Assembly (NCBI GenBank): GCA_037367405.1
Contig: JAZKJV010000090.1
Span: 186,001 to 250,000 of the forward strand
From: Ottelia alismoides
Taxonomy: Eukaryota > Streptophyta > Magnoliopsida > Alismatales > Hydrocharitaceae
Direction: 5' to 3'
DNA: 64,000 bases
The notes beneath the pieces were generated by a model, which worked only from the letters and a program-made list of their open reading frames with translations, did not search any database and had not been told where the DNA came from. The position numbers and the translations under genes were made by a program. Numbering within the stretch: the stretch's first letter is position 1; the number at the start of each line of letters is the position of its first letter. This document shows positions 14,314 through 24,748 of the stretch, piece by piece.

Positions 14314-14625
14314 GTGTCTACGGTTTTCCCATTCCTCACATCCTTGATAAAGCCCCTCTGGCTTGACCTAGACGAGTAATTGCTATCGCAGACGAGCTGG
14401 CTAACCATATCCACCGACTCCACCAAGAAATCCGTATTAAATTCCCGACTAAATATCGAAAACCGACTTCTGCAACACCGGTGTCTACGGTTTTCCCATT
14501 CCTCACATCCTTGATAAAGCCCCTCTGGCTTGACCTAGACGAGTAAGTGCTATCGCAGACGAGCTGGCTAACCATGTCCACCGACTCCACCAAGAAATCC
14601 GTATCAAATTCCTAAATACGTCCAC
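14289..14625 (+). repeat. Tandem duplication, period 167 bp, spanning the MITE end and integrase
   Basis: GAAAACC followed by the MITE end, its target site and about 130 bp of integrase sequence (to AAATCCGTAT) occurs at 14291 and again at 14458 with few differences. The duplication therefore arose after the MITE had inserted. It copies both the MITE terminus and part of the integrase coding region. Confidence 0.8.
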
Positions 14626-15150
14626 TAAATATTCAACCCAAGTCAATACTCGCAGAAGGGAGGTTGAGTTCCAGGGAGGGGATTTGGTTATGACCCCTTT
14701 TCAAAAAGAGTGTTTTGCCGAGAGATCCCACCACAAATTAACCTAAACAAATTGACCTATTGAAAATCATTAGAAAAAATGGTCTAAATGCTTATGTCAT
14801 GGTCCTACCACCAAAAATAATACTTCATCAATATTTATCGTATTCGATTTGTAGTCGTATGTTGACCAAGATGCAGCTATATTGGAGCATTGGTCGGATG
14901 AATCATCACCAACAACTTCCATAGCAACAATAATTCCCGACACCATTGAAGACGTTCTCGACGTCCGTGAATTAACAACATTTCGCTGGTTGATCCGACG
15001 CTTTCTGGTTCGATTGAAGGGATGTTGCATGGAAGACATCTCATGGATCAAAGAGAAATAGTTGAAAGAGCTCCGCCCCAACCTTTTGCAAGGCTACTAC
15101 AATGCCATCTTGTCGGAGCAAGATTCTTCTCAAAATGGGGGGAGGGTGGG

Positions 15151-16429
15151 GGATGCAGTTTAGGATATGTTAAAGACCACTTGAACAATAAAAATATATA
15201 TATTTTTAGAAGAAAAGCAATAAATACATTAATGTAAGGGTACTATTGTAATGTGTTAAAATTTCATTTTTTTGTTTGTTTTGAGTCAAGGGATGGTGTG
15301 ATACCATGTAACAGCCAAGGTTGCAAAAGTCGGTAGTCGATCGGTCATGTCCCTGACTAAGGATTAATCGGCAGTCGGACGATTAATTGGACGGTCACCC
15401 CACTGACTAGACTAGTCGGGCTAGTCGGGTGACTTTTACAACATTGGTAACGACACCTTCCACTTTTTGTCTTGATTCTGTGGTGTAGCCCCATGAAAAT
15501 GCATTGTCTTCTTTGTCCTTCAGGGTCTCTTTTACATTATAAAAGAAGGGGGAGGGCCAACAAGAAGATGCAGATCAGAACCCAAGAAAGGCCCATACAT
15601 GCACTTACCCCTTTCCTAACTCCCTCATCTCCTCTCCTCCCAGCTCCAGCATCTTCTTCTATCTTCCCCCAGCTCCCCTCCTCTCTCAAGCAGGCCTCAA
15701 GTCCCTCTCTTCCCAGTTTCTTTCATATTTTCCCAACAACTCCCCTTCTTCCATTCCCCACCAGTAACCTCCCTCTTCTCCAACAAGCTCTCCCTCTTCT
15801 CCCAGCTCTCCCTCTCCTTCCAGATTTCTTCTATCTCTTCCGACCCCCTCTCCCAACTCCCTATCCCACCCTTCTTCTTTCTCACCATCAGCTCCAACAA
15901 CCCTTCTCCATTCTCCATCTCTCCTTCCCAAATTTCCATTCCCTCCCCTATAGCCACCAACCCTTTTCGTCCTTCTCATCCCTTATAGTCCTTGTTTTAG
16001 ATTTTTGGTTTGATAGTTCCCTCTAGTTAGATTTATCTTTGTTTGGGTACCTATGTAAGAGTTTGAGTATGCTATCATCTTGTTAATCAAAGTATGCATT
16101 TTGAGAATCAATTTTTAGCTTGTTTTGGAATAATGAACTTATACGATTTACTTTTCACTATTCATTTATTTTGTTTACTTCAGCTGTTCATTTATTTCCC
16201 CCAAGATATCACCCAACGAAGGATTGATTTATTCTTGATCCTCACGTATTTGTCTTGTCTCAATTCGCCTCCATGAATGCTAGCAGTTGTTCCAAACACT
16301 AATATGATTATTTTCTTGTTTGGCCAATAATAACACATTATCATATTAACGTATAGCATTTAGTTGGTTAGCATGATCCATCATATTGGTATACATATAT
16401 GTTAGTCAATGATTTAAGAGATTGCATCG
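15151..16429 (+). repeat. 3' LTR of the gypsy element
   Basis: Homologous to 7829-8985. It begins GGATGCAG (first base changed from T) and ends ATTGCATCG, and it contains MITE copy 2. Removing the MITE and one target repeat gives about 1140 bp, close to the 5' LTR. Confidence 0.82.
15316..15446. mobile_element. hAT MITE copy 2, 131 bp, inside the 3' LTR
   Basis: The ends are CAAGGTTGCAAAAGTCGG and, reversed, CAATGTTGTAAAAGTCAC. The flanks GTAACAGC (15308-15315) and GTAACGAC (15447-15454) match the single uninterrupted GTAACAAC in the paired 5' LTR near 7977. The insertion is thus confirmed by an empty site in the same window. The interior is mostly repeats of GACTAGTCGG-like words. Confidence 0.9.
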
Positions 16430-17253
16430 AACCTAGTCGGACCTTACTCTGTAAACCTTCACATGGTATGATGAATTGTCGGGTCATTATTTCCTCTTTT
16501 ACCTTTTTTTGAAATTTCTTCACAAGGTAGGATGAAGCTGCGATTTTCCTACCTTAGCCTCTTGCCCCATTCCAGAACATGCTCGAGTTCAACCCTCTAG
16601 TAAACAAATAAATTGGCAAAGACTAAAAAAATAAATTGGCAAAGATTTTCTTGCAGTTGCAAGATTGTTTGGTGGGTCATATATCACATAAGAGAAAATG
16701 AGTCACTGGCCACTACATGTATCATATTTTGATACGGTTTATGAGCACTCATCCCAATAGTGGTGGTGCCCACTTCGAAACGAGGGTGCAAAGGGTGAAT
16801 GGAGTTGCTTGATGTTGGGGAAAACATTGGGGTTGATGTTTGTGTTGAATTGAAGGGTGTGCGACATGACATGGGGGATGGTTGGTGGTGAATGACATGC
16901 GATAGTTGGGTGTGGAGATGTTTGGGTGACGTTGAAGGTATGATGGTGGTTGGGTGGTGCTTACTTGAGGAGATAGAAAATAAGAGGGTGGCAGGGTTAT
17001 TCGAGGTTCAGTGTTAGAGATGTTTTGGGAATGAAGGGATTGTGGGCGACAAGTAGGGCCAATGATAACTCAGTTTTGGAAGTTGAGGCGGGCTTAAGCT
17101 ATCGTTAGGGATGGACATTTCGTGGGAAGTGATTAGGGATGGTTGGCGATGGGATGTGGTTGTCGAAGGTCGGGGTTACGAGTTGAAGGGGACACATCTT
17201 TGCACTTTGGCGCATATGGTGGGTGGTTTGACAGAATCAAGAGTGGTTGGCTT
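16430..17253 (+). other. Intron sequence, unidentified, G-rich on the + strand
   Basis: No family is recognised. From about 16740 on, the + strand is rich in GGTGG and GATGG words, and short open frames are present without recognisable motifs. It may be a degraded coding fragment. Confidence 0.35.
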
Positions 17254-17658
17254 CAAGGTTGCAAAAGTCGGTAGTCGGTACTCGGTTGGTCGGGTCACTG
17301 ACTAAGAATTAATCAACAATCGGGCGACTAATCATATTTTGTCGGGCTCCACTCAGCTTTGATTTTTTATTATTTTAAATATATAAATCATTTTTATACA
17401 TATATTTACATAGATTTTCTACATTTTTATACTATCATAATGAAATCAAAGAAGTAATTGAATTTAAATAAAACATTTAGCGTATTATAATAAGTTTGGT
17501 TTTAATAAGAGCAAAAAATAAAAAAACATGGTATCTCCAAGCAAAAATCGATCGACTGGTGTGCCTAATCGGAATTAGTTAGTACTCGGTCGGCCACCCC
17601 ACTGACTAGACTGGTAAGACCTACTTGTCGGGCCAGTCAGGAGACTTTTACAACACTG
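17254..17658. mobile_element. hAT MITE copy 3, 405 bp
   Basis: The ends are CAAGGTTGCAAAAGTCGG, identical to copy 2, and, reversed, CAGTGTTGTAAAAGTCTC. The flanks GTTGGCTT (17246-17253) and GTTGCTTT (17659-17666) match at 6 of 8 positions. The ends are arrays of TCGGTAGTCGG-like words around an AT-rich core. There is no transposase. Confidence 0.8.
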
Positions 17659-17666
17659 GTTGCTTT

Positions 17667-18110
17667 GCATCTGTAGCTATTAGGAATGTCGAGGGTGGTG
17701 GGTGGGCATGGCCCTTTACGTTATGTGGTAGAAAGGGTGCAGGTTTTAGCGAGACCATATATAGGATCGAAAACGACAATTAAGTTTCACCGATGGTGGT
17801 TGATGACACCTTTAAAGTGATTGATGTGGAAGTGGATCTGAGATTGTTGGTTATTCCAACAACGGTGTCCACAAAGGCTCCTCATCATGGATGCTATTGT
17901 TCGTGGATCATTGTTGTTGTCTTTTGTTTGTAGTCTTTTTCCACGACCTCGTGTTTATTGTTGACGAGTTCACGTTGTATGAGGAATTGGTTTTTCAACT
18001 TGGTAAAAGCATGGAAAGGGGGGACTTTTCAATCTTGTACATAACAAATGTGGTCTTACATTATTGATTTAGTATTCACTCATAATATGTCGGATTATCA
18101 AATCATAATA
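17667..18110 (+). other. Intron sequence, unidentified
   Basis: This continues the G-rich sequence into which MITE copy 3 inserted. There is no recognised coding similarity. Confidence 0.35.
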
Positions 18111-18124
18111 GCAATTTGAATGCC

Positions 18125-18845
18125 ATGCCTTAGTACTAATTGATGTAGAACATATTTGCAAGAGAGAAAAATTGTAGAGGCTGAGAGGAAGAAGGGGAAG
18201 ACACGTAGATAACATGAGGTTTTGGGTGGAGAAGTGCGAAGGTGCATGAGCATTGTTATTACGGTTGCTAAAAGCATTGATTCTTCAACACGGGGGGGGG
18301 GGGGGGGTTGCGGGTTTACAATATTGCATTTTTCTTTTAAGCATTTACTTGCATTTGTCGGATTGTCAATCATAAAGATGATTTTAGTGCCATGTTCTAA
18401 TACCATTGTTATAGACCAAATTTGCAAGATATGGAAAATTAGAGAGAATAAGAAAGAAAAGGAAGACACATCGATAACTCCAGAATTTCTGTGGAGGAGT
18501 GTGAAGATGCACGAAGAGAGATGAAGAAGACGACGGAGAAACTCTATCTTTCTATATAATTAAAGACTTATTTTAGTCGATCCACAAGTATCTTTATATA
18601 GAGGGACGATGAGATTACAGAACAAGTAAAATAACAAAACCCTACCAAATCTGGCTCCTTAAAAGACTTATTTTTAATAAATGTTATCTTGTACTATTTT
18701 TAGAGATCTAATTGATTTTTTTAGGGAGAGATCTTAGTTGATCTCAACTTATTTAAACAAAATAAAAATAAAAAAGGTGGATTCAAATTGGATGTTTTTT
18801 ATAATCGTAATTTAGCCCTATCCCCAATATGTGTTGTATCTTAGC
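18125..18845 (-). mobile_element. Degraded solo-LTR-like relic, related to 7014-7435
   Basis: It shares with 7014-7435 the segments around GGAGAAACTCTA, CTTTATATAGAG, TAGAGATCT and the end near GTGTTGTATC. Its CT-rich 3' part (minus strand) is present twice (about 18125-18250 and 18410-18530). These copies are separated by a run of about 14 G at 18292-18308, so it holds an internal duplication. The boundaries are approximate. Confidence 0.45.
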
Positions 18846-19164
18846 TTTACCCCTAAAACTACAGGGGGTAAATTCCTTGCATGTTGTGTTACTTACACCC
18901 CATATACGAGGTTTAAACCTCGTTTTCTCACCTCACTAATGTGATGATGGGATGTTCAACCTGGAGGGTAGTTTGGGGTTTATGGCGATTATAAGTGCTA
19001 GTATGGCAGTGCTAGGTACTTATGCCGATTTTGTTTATATGCGTTTGGGTTTATATGTAGTTAGGTTTGTGAGTGATTGTGTTTATATGCTTTTGGGTTT
19101 GTGCACACATCGATTGGGTGGCACATGCGTGTGCATGCATGGTATATTTGTTTGCTTTTGGTTT

Positions 19165-19450
19165 TGGGATCATAGAACAACAACAACAACAAAGCTTTTT
19201 CCCACAAGGGTCGGCTACATGAATTTTTTGTGTCAATTTTAGATCTGTTTTGGGTCATTCTTGAGCTCAAATCTAAATAACTAAGATCGCTTTGGATAGT
19301 CTCATTCCGACACTTATTAGGTCTTCCTCACCCTCTCTTAACCAACTCAACATCCAAAATCTCTCATCTTCTAATTGGTGCATCAACCAATCTCATTTGC
19401 AGGTGGCCAAACCATCTTAAGCGTTATCGGAGCCACACCAAGTTTGATCT
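19165..19450 (-). mobile_element. 3' end of an RTE-clade LINE
   Basis: Read on the minus strand this matches the last part of the RTE LINE at 23070-24220. It contains AAGATGGTTTGGCCA, GATGAGAGATTTTGG, GACTATCCAAAGCGATCTTAG and TTCATGTAGCCGACCC. It ends in a TTG repeat tail (five units at about 19180), typical of plant RTE elements. Frames are broken and it is 5'-truncated. Confidence 0.75.
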
Positions 19451-20200
19451 GATCGCATGATTTCGAGTTTTGAGATCATATAGGCAATAAATTACATCAC
19501 ACTCGTACTTGGGCTATATGTATTTATATTTACATGTGATTAAGACATGCCATTTTGGTCTATAAGGTTTGGCATATATAACCAACAAGCAAACTATCTT
19601 CTCTCCAAAATATAACCAACCACTCAACCACCTTCCCTTCAAAATATAACCAGCTGTCCTACCGATAGTATATTATTAACTACCAACACAAGGTCAAATT
19701 TGCCAATTTTAACTTACCTCTCAAGTTACCTCTCTTCCAATAATATATTGCAAGTAAACGTTGTTTACCCATTCATCTACCCTATAGTTTTTTCCAAACA
19801 CAGAATCTTACCCCTCACTTTCATCAATTACCCCCTCAAAAACCACACACCCCCAAACAAACCACCCTAAGCCTAGAAAGACTACATTTCTTTAACACCA
19901 TGGAAAAAATTCTCTCGACAACATTTTTCTCCTACGAGGAAAATACGATTTCTTTCTCTCAGGAATTGGCAGAGCTCGATGTTGATGAAATGCCACTTGT
20001 GAAGAACATCGTAGGGAGACCTCATCCCTAACTTGTTGTGTCTTGCCTTTTATAATAAAACATCAATGGGCACAATGGGCAGGTGGATTCCACTTCAAGA
20101 TTAAAGCTTTGGGCACATGTGATATTTGTTTTTAATGAATGGGAGCTTGATTGTATTTGGCAGTGACTATGACTTCGTGCTCTCTATTTATGATGAGCTT
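19450..20200 (+). other. Intron sequence, nothing firm
   Basis: AT-rich, with a C-rich patch at 19770-19870. The L1 similarity begins only at about 20220. I see no structural element. Confidence 0.35.
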
Positions 20201-20636
20201 ACGGAGTGCTTCGGGCTGTAGACTTTGTTTAGTTTCCTTGATACCTTGGAGGAATTGGGTCTGATGGACTTTCATATTCTGGGTTGTTTATATTTATGTT
20301 GGTGCATCAATTCTGCTAATGTTAAACTGAGACTTGATTGCTTCATTGATTCCTTGACAATGCTGAAATCCTTTTTCATGGCATTTATAAGGGTTATGCC
20401 AATGTTCTCCGAACTTTCACTTATCCTCCGGTTTGATGTTGTTGTCAATTCCACGAGAATCTATTTGAAGTTTGATAGGTCGTTGTGGAGTTCAGATTTA
20501 AAGAGTGGTTGCAAAACTCAAGAGAAGAATTCTCGCAAAGTCCACAACTATGCATACTTTGGCGACGAGGCGCACATCTCTTAAATTGTTTTTGTTTAAA
20601 TACAAATGAGGGGTGAGATGCACGTGTTGTGATTGC

Positions 20637-20705
20637 TAGACTTTCTAGGGTGGAGGATGATAATGTTTTGCTTTGCTAGACTTTCTAGGATGGAGGATGA
20701 TACTG
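20637..20705 (+). repeat. Short tandem duplication
   Basis: GCTAGACTTTCTAGG(G/A)TGGAGGATGATA occurs twice, about 42 bp apart. Confidence 0.75.
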
Positions 20706-21125
20706 TTTCGTTTGTGCTTTAATCTTCATTACATGCTAGATTCAAAGATTGTTAGGAAGGAGTATCTAAAGCTAGAAGCTGACTGGAGACGACAATCGAT
20801 GCATACATGATTCTAGGAGGGAATGCATATGCACGTTTCTTCCACCTCCATGCAAGCAATAGGAAGAACATAGTTGATAAATTTTATGGTCATCTACGAT
20901 GTGGCGGGATGTGATGTTCGTGGAGATGCTTTAGTGAATTGTTGTTTCATGAGCTTCACTAACTACGAGGGCTATATTCATAGAGGTGACAATCGGACTC
21001 CTCCTTGACCAATTCCTTTGTGAGACATGTCATTACTGAGTAAATTTTCACAGCCATAAAGTCTCTCAAACAACAGGATTGTCAAACCTTGATGCCTTTC
21101 TTGTCTACTTTAACTTGGCATTATG

Positions 21126-21259
21126 GAGCCTCCTTAGCGAGGAGTTGATTGTCATTGTTAGAGAATTCTTTGTCAGCAACTTTAAGATTGATGAGCCTCC
21201 TTGGCGAGGAGTTGATTGTCATTGTTAGAGAATTCTTTGTCAGCAACTTTGAGATTGAT
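21126..21259 (+). repeat. 67-bp tandem duplication inside the L1 fragment
   Basis: GAGCCTCCTTAGCGAGGAGT and the following bases up to AAGATTGAT are repeated head to tail with only a few changes. This duplicates part of the reverse-transcriptase leader. Confidence 0.85.
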
Positions 21260-21419
21260 AATATTAATCATTTTACTTCTCCTAGATGTTTAGGATGGTG
21301 GTTCTTTGGTTCTCTTCAACTCCATTTACGTTATCGTTGTCAGGATCTTGGCTATTCGTGTTCAATCCACCTTCATTAAGGGGTAGTCCATTATGGAAAG
21401 TTACGTGCTAACTTTCAGC

Positions 21420-21870
21420 TAAGCTTGTAAAAGCTGGCGGATTAGGTTGATTAGTCATCATTTGGGATCGGTTTGACTAATGAATCTGGTTCTTTAATCT
21501 TATTAAATAATGACTACATGTAAACTTCAACATATAAGAATGTATGTATATATATTAAACATAAACTTAAATTTAAAATAAAAGTTTTTTTAAAACTATA
21601 ACCCTATTTGCTTTCATAATTATGCATTGAACCTTTTATAGATGTGAATTACACGTAGAACCATGGATAGTTGCTAACTATTACATGGCATAACCCTGTG
21701 TTAACTTCCGTCCATCATCAACCGTTATGTTTGACGGATTTTGTTAAACATTGACAACTTTATCCTTCTTCCTCTCACATTTGCAAGTCATATCCTCTAC
21801 CCTCTTCCTTATCCTCCATCTCTCATCCCTCTATCAAACTAATTGCTGGTCAGGTCCAAAGAGAGCAGAT
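21420..21870 (+). other. Unassigned sequence upstream of the EXO70 relic
   Basis: It starts with GCTTGTAAAAGCTGGCGG, which resembles a hAT-type end, but no partner end or target duplication was found. The remainder is AT-rich and then CT-rich. Confidence 0.3.
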
Positions 21871-21879
21871 GTTTCAACC

Positions 21880-22023
21880 CTAGTAGTGGTGATATTCTCA
21901 CTCCATCGTGAGGACCCTCACTGCCAGAGAAAGGTCCCTTTGCGACTACGCATTTAGATTCTCGGATTCCCTCAAGGAACCTATCTTCGCGGATGTCTCA
22001 AAGGATCCTGTAGTTAATTCGAT
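21880..22023 (+). pseudogene. EXO70-like gene relic, part 1 of 3
   Basis: The + strand encodes RERSLCDYAFRFSDSLKEP, then IFADVSKDP. This resembles the region of plant EXO70 (exocyst subunit) with the pattern 'R..LCD.vF...D..(r)e.cF.e..k'. After an in-frame TAG, LIRFLEIVIPKRKNSSKRIF continues across the hAT element once that element and one 8-bp target repeat are removed. EXO70 proteins tether secretory vesicles at the plasma membrane, but this copy is broken by stops. I cannot tell whether it is a retrocopy or a captured fragment. Confidence 0.7.
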
Positions 22024-22217
22024 CAATGTTTAAAAAAGTGCAAGACAGTCGGAGGCGTTTTCCTAGAATGTGAGGCAAGGCGTAATCCTAGAGGTGGTCA
22101 AGGCGTAAGCCTCATTATTTGGAAAGAAAAATTAAAATGAGCAAAATACATTAAAGTATATACATAATAATATTATTAAGTTTTGACAAAAACACATTCA
22201 AAAACAATTCCACACTA

Positions 22218-22740
22218 GTAAAGATACAATACATAAGTAATGAACGTGTTGAAGATAAAAAACTTATATTAGGCCATTAATTTACAGAATATCAAGTTCC
22301 AACTCTATGAATCTATGAGTATTGAACCAAATTCCACACTTAATGTTAAAAGTATAATAGAAATCATAATTGTTAGTGTCTAAAGTTAAAACGTGTTGAT
22401 ATGCCTTGAAATGTATTCATGTCTTGCTCGACCCAGTTAGAGGATCGTCGTGTGCACCTCCTCCCTCCGTATGTTAGTAAGAGATACAATACATAAGTTA
22501 TGAACACATCAACGATAAAAAAACTAATATTAGGCCATTAATTTACGGAATATCAAGTTCCAACTCCAACTTCCATGATTTTATGGGTATTGAACCAAAG
22601 TCCACACTTAATTTTAAAAGTACAATATAAATCACAATTTTTAATGTCCAAAGTTAAAGCATGCTGATATGCCTTGAAACTTAACCATGTCTTGCTAGAC
22701 CCAGTTGGAGGATTGTCGTATGCACCTCTTCCTTCCATAC
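22218..22740 (+). repeat. Diverged tandem duplication, about 265-bp period
   Basis: Two blocks begin GATACAATACATAAGT(A/T)ATGAAC (about 22222 and 22486). They run in parallel through AGGCCATTAATTTAC, TATCAAGTTCCAACTC and GATATGCCTTGAAA to a C-rich end. They differ by substitutions and small indels. Confidence 0.8.
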
Positions 22741-23071
22741 CATACCCAACGAGACATGGGCCTTGTTGCCTAGTCAGTGAGCCTGGGGGGAGGTTAGGGG
22801 GAGAGTAGGTGCACTTCCCCCCTCCCAATGGTAGTGTGGGAGCACGTCCCCTGACATGTGATTATATTTTTTCAGCTATTATCGGGGATTTGTTCGCACA
22901 TGAGTAATATAGACTCCCTAGTATTTGGGCTTTTTGTATCCCGGTTACATGTGAACTGTGTAAATTCGCGTGTCTTTGTGCTTGCTTTGTTGATCATGTT
23001 TGTGTGTGATTTCTTCCATTATTCACAATAAAACATAATAATTATTTTACTCCATTTGTTTCTTTTCAACC

Positions 23072-24220
23072 GTGGTTCTTCATATTTGTGATAACTATTT
23101 TAAGAGCAACCGAATAACAATAGTAAGTTGCAAAAGGATCCAGTCTGGGAAGACTAACTATTTTAACATTAGCATCGGTATGCATCAAAGTTCAGCTTTG
23201 AGTCCATTCCTTTTTACTTTTATTATGGACGAGTTGACTAGTCACATTCAGGATGATATACCTTGGTGTATGTTGTTCGCCGATGATATTGTGCTTATTG
23301 ACGAGACACGAGATGGAGTAAATGAGAAGGTGGAGTTTTGGGGACATGCCTTAAGGATTCATACAAGTAGGAGTAGGAGTGAATATATGGAGTGCACATT
23401 TGATGGAAGCAACGATGAAGGACTCGGGGTGAAGATTAGAGATGATACCATTCAGAAGAAATATTCTTTTAGATATTTAGGATCTATTTTTCCACAGGAT
23501 GGGGAAAGATGATGGGGGTGTTACTTATAGAATAAATATAGGTTGGCTAAAATGGAGAGAAGCCTCTATTGTTCTTTGTGTTTTTTTGCCGAGTGGTGTA
23601 GTTAATTGGGTCACGGCGTTTTTTTGCCGTTTGTCTTCATTTTATTATTATTCTCCCTAGCCGTCCTCCCTCCCCTATTACCCACTGTAAGTATCTTTCG
23701 CCTTTCATTTTGGTTAATATATACCTCTGGGGCGAGCACCAACGAGTGCTTCCCTTTTGTTTGAGCCTAAAAAAAAATCTCTTTGAAAGTTGAATGAAAG
23801 TATTACAAAGCAACCATGAGATCTGTTATGCTCTATGGATCAGAATGTTGGCTTGTGAAACATAGACATGTGCAGAGAATGACAACTGCAGAAATGAAAA
23901 TGCTAAATTGGATGTGTATCCATACACGGAAGGAAAGTTGGTGTAGCTCTGATAGTGGATAAGATGAGAGAAAATCGCTTAAGATGGTTTGATCATTTGC
24001 AAAGGAGGTAGGTTTATGCACCGATTAGAAGATGCAAGATTTGGGATGTTGAACCGGTTAAGAGGGGGCGAGGAAGGCACAAGAAGTGTTTGAATGCGAC
24101 TATCCAAAGGGATCTTAGTTATTTGGATTTAAGACCGAGAATGACCCAAATACATATGAGCGAAGACAAAAAATCCATGTAGCCGACCCTACTTAATTTT
24201 GGGAAAATATCTGAAGCACA
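23072..24220 (+). pseudogene. RTE-clade LINE, 3' half, interrupted
   Basis: The open frame 23072-23512 carries reverse-transcriptase motifs of plant RTE LINEs: MHQSSALSPFLFTFIMDELT, WCMLFADDIVLIDETRDGVN with the intact FADD box, EYMECTF and FRYLGSIF. After an inserted L1 tail (about 23583-23778), similarity resumes at 23790 with stops. It ends with RWFDHLQRR, RRCK and the C-terminal IQRDLSYLDL at about 24090-24130, then ATGTAGCCGACCCTACT. Upstream domains (endonuclease, first reverse-transcriptase motifs) are missing. It lies inside the hAT element. Confidence 0.82.
23583..23778 (+). mobile_element. 5'-truncated L1 tail inserted in the RTE LINE
   Basis: The segment ends TGGGGCGAGCACCAACGAGT, then a GCTTCCC stretch and a run of nine A (about 23769-23777). 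The two longer L1 elements at 25296 and 33081 end the same way (TGGGGCGA(G/A)CACCATG, then poly-A). On either side the RTE sequence reads CTTTGTG / TCTCTTTGAAAG, where RTE proteins are continuous (VLCDKKVP region). A target duplication is not clear. Confidence 0.65.
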
Positions 24221-24560
24221 ATCACATACATTGTGTACAATAGAACTAGTATATGTGGATGCAATATGATAAATTGAACATGATGCATACAAGATCACGA
24301 GTTTCACTTGTTTCAAGTAATATTTTCTCTTTGTATGGACCTATATATACAAATATGCAAGGTTTATCATGGAAACAAAAACATTAACATAAAAATATAT
24401 GATGCATAATTGGTTTTTTATACTTTATATATATATATATATAATATAGACATTGTGGTGGGTCCCAGCTTGGGAGTCCAACTTTTTTTCTCTAAATATA
24501 AATATATATAATGCTTAGGTCAAAAGAGGGTCATGTGCAAAACACACCATCTAAAAGAAT
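24220..24560 (+). other. AT-rich sequence inside the hAT element
   Basis: It has an AT dinucleotide run at 24428-24445 and no coding similarity. Confidence 0.4.
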
Positions 24561-24748
24561 AAAAAGCTTTGCACTTAAGATTTATGCCTCCGTCTCGCCT
24601 CGAGCGCATCACCACCTCATACACCTCACCACACCCGGAGGTTTATGACTCAACTTCTAGGTGAGGCTTAATCCTCGAGTCACTTTTTGTCAAAAAATGG
24701 CTCGAGGCTTACGTCTCACCGCCTCGAGATGCTCTTTTTAAAACAATG

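Larger units (their letters stand above)
9680..14720 (+). pseudogene. Degenerate gypsy gag-pol
   Basis: A gag start resembling the gag start at 59831 (a methionine followed by a Leu-rich, MIANL-like segment) is at about 9680. The gag core with IDFDGRCDPYVFLDWM is at 10130-10210. A zinc-knuckle remnant, CFICF then KGH, is near 10830. The protease carries IIDGGSMENF (11183 on). Reverse transcriptase covers about 11830-12560, with [27 protein letters not shown] and LVMPFG. At 12270-12290 the catalytic motif normally YFDDI reads YFVNI, so both aspartates are lost. RNase H is about 12700-13060. Integrase includes [18 protein letters not shown] (13433 on). Its C-terminal part, with ELANHVHRLHQEI and GGDLVM, resumes after a MITE at about 14550-14700. 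Frameshifts and stops occur throughout, so no protein is made. Confidence 0.85.
7829..16429 (+). mobile_element. Old Ty3/gypsy LTR retrotransposon, both LTRs present, coding region dead
   Basis: The 5' LTR (7829-8985) begins TGATGCAAG and ends GATTGCATCA. It is followed by a primer-binding site TGGTATCAGAGC (8989-9000) that matches initiator tRNA-Met. The 3' LTR (15151-16429) is preceded by a purine tract (15134-15150). The LTRs are clearly homologous but diverged, with indels, and the 3' LTR contains a 131-bp MITE. The interior order gag, protease, reverse transcriptase, RNase H, integrase is the Ty3/gypsy order. Every domain is broken by stops or frameshifts. No clear 5-bp target duplication remains, as expected for an old insertion. 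It shares LTR ends (TGATGCA...GCATCA) and layout with the elements at 58501-61996. Confidence 0.88.
20220..21400 (+). pseudogene. Degenerate L1 LINE ORF2 fragment
   Basis: The + strand translation carries the end of the L1 endonuclease domain. FLDTLEELGLMDFHILG is followed by RLDCFIDS, matching the plant L1 pattern 'F...L.L.DLP..G..(T)W..N....RLDRFL'. At about 20810, YARFFHLHASNRKN matches the L1 linker motif 'TKFFH..AN.R'. At 21110-21290 comes the start of the reverse transcriptase region (EELIVIVREFF...FEIDNIN). Stops and frameshifts separate these pieces. The rest of reverse transcriptase and the tail are absent. Confidence 0.7.
22024..24748. mobile_element. hAT-type element, 2.7 kb, inserted in the EXO70 relic
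   Basis: The ends are CAATGTTTAAAAAAGTGC and, reversed, CATTGTTTTAAAAAGAGC. The flanks AATTCGAT (22016-22023) and CTTTCGAT (24749-24756) agree at 6 of 8 positions. Removing the element and one flank rejoins the EXO70 reading (RFLEIVIPKRK). The subterminal regions consist of GAGGCG/CGCCTCGAG-like words (22045-22120, 24590-24730). The interior holds a 260-bp duplication and an RTE LINE. There is no hAT transposase, so it is non-autonomous. Confidence 0.8.

Noticed and set aside
22218..22740. LTR pair of a small retroelement
   Set aside because: The two blocks are directly adjacent, lack TG...CA ends and have no primer site, so they are a tandem duplication.
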